Below are positions 13,507 through 15,560 of a stretch of DNA of 15,560 nt, in pieces (position 1 is the stretch's first letter; every line of letters begins with the position of its first letter). Under the pieces are notes generated by a model. It worked only from the letters and a program-made list of their open reading frames with translations, was not told the origin of the DNA and did not search any database. The position numbers and the translations under genes were made by a program. Source of the DNA: Spirochaetales bacterium. GTDB taxonomy: Bacteria; Spirochaetota; Spirochaetia; DSM-27196; PWMO01. The DNA is taken from contig SKLB01000100.1 in NCBI GenBank assembly GCA_007123465.1, forward strand, positions 1 through 15,560, given 5' to 3'.

Positions 13507-15560
13507 TCAGGTTGCCTCGTGCAGCTTCTTGGCTACCTCTTTGACCTCATATACTTCCAGAATATCCCCAACCTTCAGATCACTGAAGTTCTCTACACCG
13601 ACGCCACACTCGTAGCCCTGGTCGACTTCGCGTGCGTCATCCTTGAAGCGCCGCAGCGAGACAACTTTGCCGCTGTATATGCGCACGCCATCGCGAATGA
13701 CATGAACCTGCGCGTTACGCCTGATCTTGCCCGAAGTGACGTACGAACCGGCGATAACTCCCAGCTTTGGAACCTTGAACAGTTCGCGAACCTCGACCGT
13801 TCCAATAGTCTCTTCCTTGAGATCCGGAGCCAGCAGACCTTCCATGGCAGACCTGATCTCGTTAACAACATCGTAGATGATATTATACTTGCGGATCTCG
13901 ACCTTCTCCTGATCCGCCAGTTCCTGTGCTCGCGCGGTCGGACGCACGTTGAAACCGATCACGATCGCTTCGGACGCCGCTGCAAGCATAACATCGTTCT
14001 CGTTGATCGCACCGGCAGCTGAGTGCAGCACGTTGAGCCTGATCTCAGACGTGCTGAGCTTCTCCAGCGCGCTCTGCAGCGCCTCAACCGAACCGTGTAC
14101 GTCACCCTTGATGATAACCCGGAGCTCCTGGACACCACCTTCCTGAATGCTGTCGTAGAGGTTGTCGAGTGTGATCTTCTTGACGTTCTTTGCAACCTCG
14201 ACTTTGCGCAGCTCCTGCCGTTTATCACCCACCTGGCGAGCCAGTCTCTCGGTACTGGTAACCTGAAACGGGTCTCCAGCGTTGGGAATGCCGGTGAAAC
14301 CGAGAATCTCAACCGGCATGGACGGATACGCTTCGTCTACCTTGTCTCCGCGGTCATTGAACATCGCCCGCACGCGTCCCGGATAGACACCGGCAACAAA
14401 ACTGTCTCCAACGCGTAGCGTGCCGCGTAGTATCAGGACCGTTGATACCGTTCCTCGACCCGGATCAATACGCGACTCGACCACTTTGCCTTCGGCGTTG
14501 CAATCGTGGTTGGCGCGCAACTCCAGTACCTCGGATTGCAGCAACACGGTCTCCAGCAGTTGCGGAATTCCCTCGTTCTTGAGCGCCGAAACCTCGCAGT
14601 AGAGCGTGCTGCCACCCCACGCTTCGGGCATAAGGCCCAGGTCCGACAGCTGTTGTTTAACACGGTCGGGATTAGCCGCCGGGAGATCGATCTTGTTTAC
14701 GGCAACAATAATCGGAACGCCGGCTGCTTTAGCGTGATCCACCGCTTCGCGGGTCTGTGGCATCACTCCGTCATCTGCGGCTACCACAAGAATCACGATA
14801 TCGGTAACCTGAGCGCCACGGGCACGCATCAGCGTAAACGCTTCGTGCCCCGGCGTATCGAGAAACGTCACCTTGCCCTGTTGCGGAAGTTCAACCTGGT
14901 ACGCACCAATGTGCTGCGTAATTCCGCCAAACTCACCGGCAACTACGTCGGTGGTTCGAATGGCATCGAGCAACTTTGTCTTGCCGTGGTCAACGTGCCC
15001 CATCACCGTGACAATCGGGGGCCGCGACGGCTGAACATCGCCGGCTTCATCGTCTTCGGTAGCGATGATCGTTTCGTCGTACAGCGATACAATATTGACT
15101 TCGCAGCCGTACTCAGCGGCCAGAATCTGCGCGGTCTCTGCATCGATCTGCTGGTTGATTGTGACCATCATACCCATGCTCATCAGCTTACCGATGAGGT
15201 CCGACGCCTTCAGATTCATCTTGCGCGCAAGCTCGGATACCGTGACTACTTCCATGATATCTATAGACTTTGGTACCGGGTTAGCTTTGGGCGTGCTTTT
15301 TTTGGGCTTATACTGAAGGCTCTTCTCTTGATGACGATCCTTGCTCGGATAGGGCTTGCGTTTGGTCTTGAAAAACTTCTTTCCGCTCGGACGCTTGTCG
15401 CTCTGAGCCGGAGCTTCCCCGGGAGGTGCTCCAGGCCGTGGCGGACGCGCACCGCCAGGCCCGCCTCCGGGCCTGCCCATCGGACGTCCAGCAGGACGAG
15501 CGGGGCCGGGGCCACCGCCGGGGCGGCCAGCGGGGCCGGTCGGCCGCGGCGGTCCACCGC
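13507..15560 (-). CDS. infB: Translation initiation factor IF-2, 5' end beyond the window
   Basis: IF-2 is the GTPase that brings initiator fMet-tRNA to the 30S subunit and promotes subunit joining. The visible part has 683 codons plus stop; the frame stays open to the right edge, so the internal ATG at 15480 is not the start. Counting from the first complete codon: a Gly/Pro/Arg-rich stretch (1-50), a Lys-rich linker (about 53-98), an IF2-N helical domain (about 102-157), then the G domain with GHVDHGKT (187-194), GGIT (211-214), DTPGHE (234-239) and NKID (288-291). Domain II, domain III (IKGDVHGSVEAL near 480) and the fMet-tRNA-binding C-terminal domain (about 585-680) follow. The catalytic core is complete. 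nusA and rimP would be expected beyond the edge but are not visible. Confidence 0.97.
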   Translation of the reverse strand, partial: GGPPRPTGPAGRPGGGPGPARPAGRPMGRPGGGPGGARPPRPGAPPGEAPAQSDKRPSGKKFFKTKRKPYPSKDRHQEKSLQYKPKKSTPKANPVPKSIDIMEVVTVSELARKMNLKASDLIGKLMSMGMMVTINQQIDAETAQILAAEYGCEVNIVSLYDETIIATEDDEAGDVQPSRPPIVTVMGHVDHGKTKLLDAIRTTDVVAGEFGGITQHIGAYQVELPQQGKVTFLDTPGHEAFTLMRARGAQVTDIVILVVAADDGVMPQTREAVDHAKAAGVPIIVAVNKIDLPAANPDRVKQQLSDLGLMPEAWGGSTLYCEVSALKNEGIPQLLETVLLQSEVLELRANHDCNAEGKVVESRIDPGRGTVSTVLILRGTLRVGDSFVAGVYPGRVRAMFNDRGDKVDEAYPSMPVEILGFTGIPNAGDPFQVTSTERLARQVGDKRQELRKVEVAKNVKKITLDNLYDSIQEGGVQELRVIIKGDVHGSVEALQSALEKLSTSEIRLNVLHSAAGAINENDVMLAAASEAIVIGFNVRPTARAQELADQEKVEIRKYNIIYDVVNEIRSAMEGLLAPDLKEETIGTVEVRELFKVPKLGVIAGSYVTSGKIRRNAQVHVIRDGVRIYSGKVVSLRRFKDDAREVDQGYECGVGVENFSDLKVGDILEVYEVKEVAKKLHEAT
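15403..15560 (-). repeat. Low-complexity Gly/Pro/Arg-rich coding stretch in infB
   Basis: This GC-rich stretch encodes imperfect repeats built on GRPGGGPG followed by PARPA or GARPP. Two clear copies are separated by about a dozen residues. The stretch continues to the window edge, so its full length is unknown. In IF-2 the N-terminal region before the IF2-N domain is variable and disordered; this is probably a repeat-expanded version of it. Confidence 0.75.

Overview
The window looks like a housekeeping segment of a free-living or host-associated spirochaete chromosome (Spirochaetales, estimated GC in the high 50s %). Two things suggest this. One is a roughly 900-residue GreA whose cleavage-factor domain sits at the end of a long helical-repeat protein, a form I associate with treponemes and their relatives. 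The other is the gene order infB-rbfA-truB-rpsO-pnp-dut-lptF-lptG-tgt-murJ, which resembles the corresponding Treponema region as I remember it. The assignment is inference; no rRNA or other taxonomic marker is present. I see no mobile element, CRISPR array, tRNA, rRNA, pseudogene or sign of recent transfer.

Layout: bases 1-62 hold a short 5' region with a weak candidate promoter and a good Shine-Dalgarno site. Bases 63-2777 (+) encode the long GreA fusion. Everything from 2802 to the right edge is on the minus strand and converges on greA across only 24 bp. Read in its own direction, this strand begins with infB (5' end beyond the window), then rbfA and truB. A strong sigma70-type promoter (TTGACA, 17 bp, GATAAT) overlaps the truB stop codon. 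After it come a roughly 80-nt leader with a perfect 12-bp tandem repeat, then rpsO, pnp, dut, lptF, lptG, tgt, murJ and a secreted HEAT-repeat protein. From rpsO on, the genes are separated by at most 15 bp or overlap; three junctions are 4-base start/stop overlaps (pnp/dut, lptF/lptG, murJ/HEAT). There is no gene-free stretch longer than about 110 bp.

How the genes fit together: infB, rbfA, truB and rpsO serve translation initiation, 30S maturation, tRNA modification and the small subunit. pnp handles RNA decay, tgt tRNA queuosine modification and dut nucleotide-pool sanitation. The distal part is an envelope block: an LptF/LptG-type permease pair, the lipid II flippase MurJ and a periplasmic HEAT protein translationally coupled to it.

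I did not find a clearly new system. The points most worth a second look are the architecture of the GreA fusion, the rpsO leader (tandem repeat and promoter), the secreted HEAT protein coupled to murJ, and a charged coiled-coil insertion in the LptF homologue. ribF, often found between truB and rpsO, is absent from that position.
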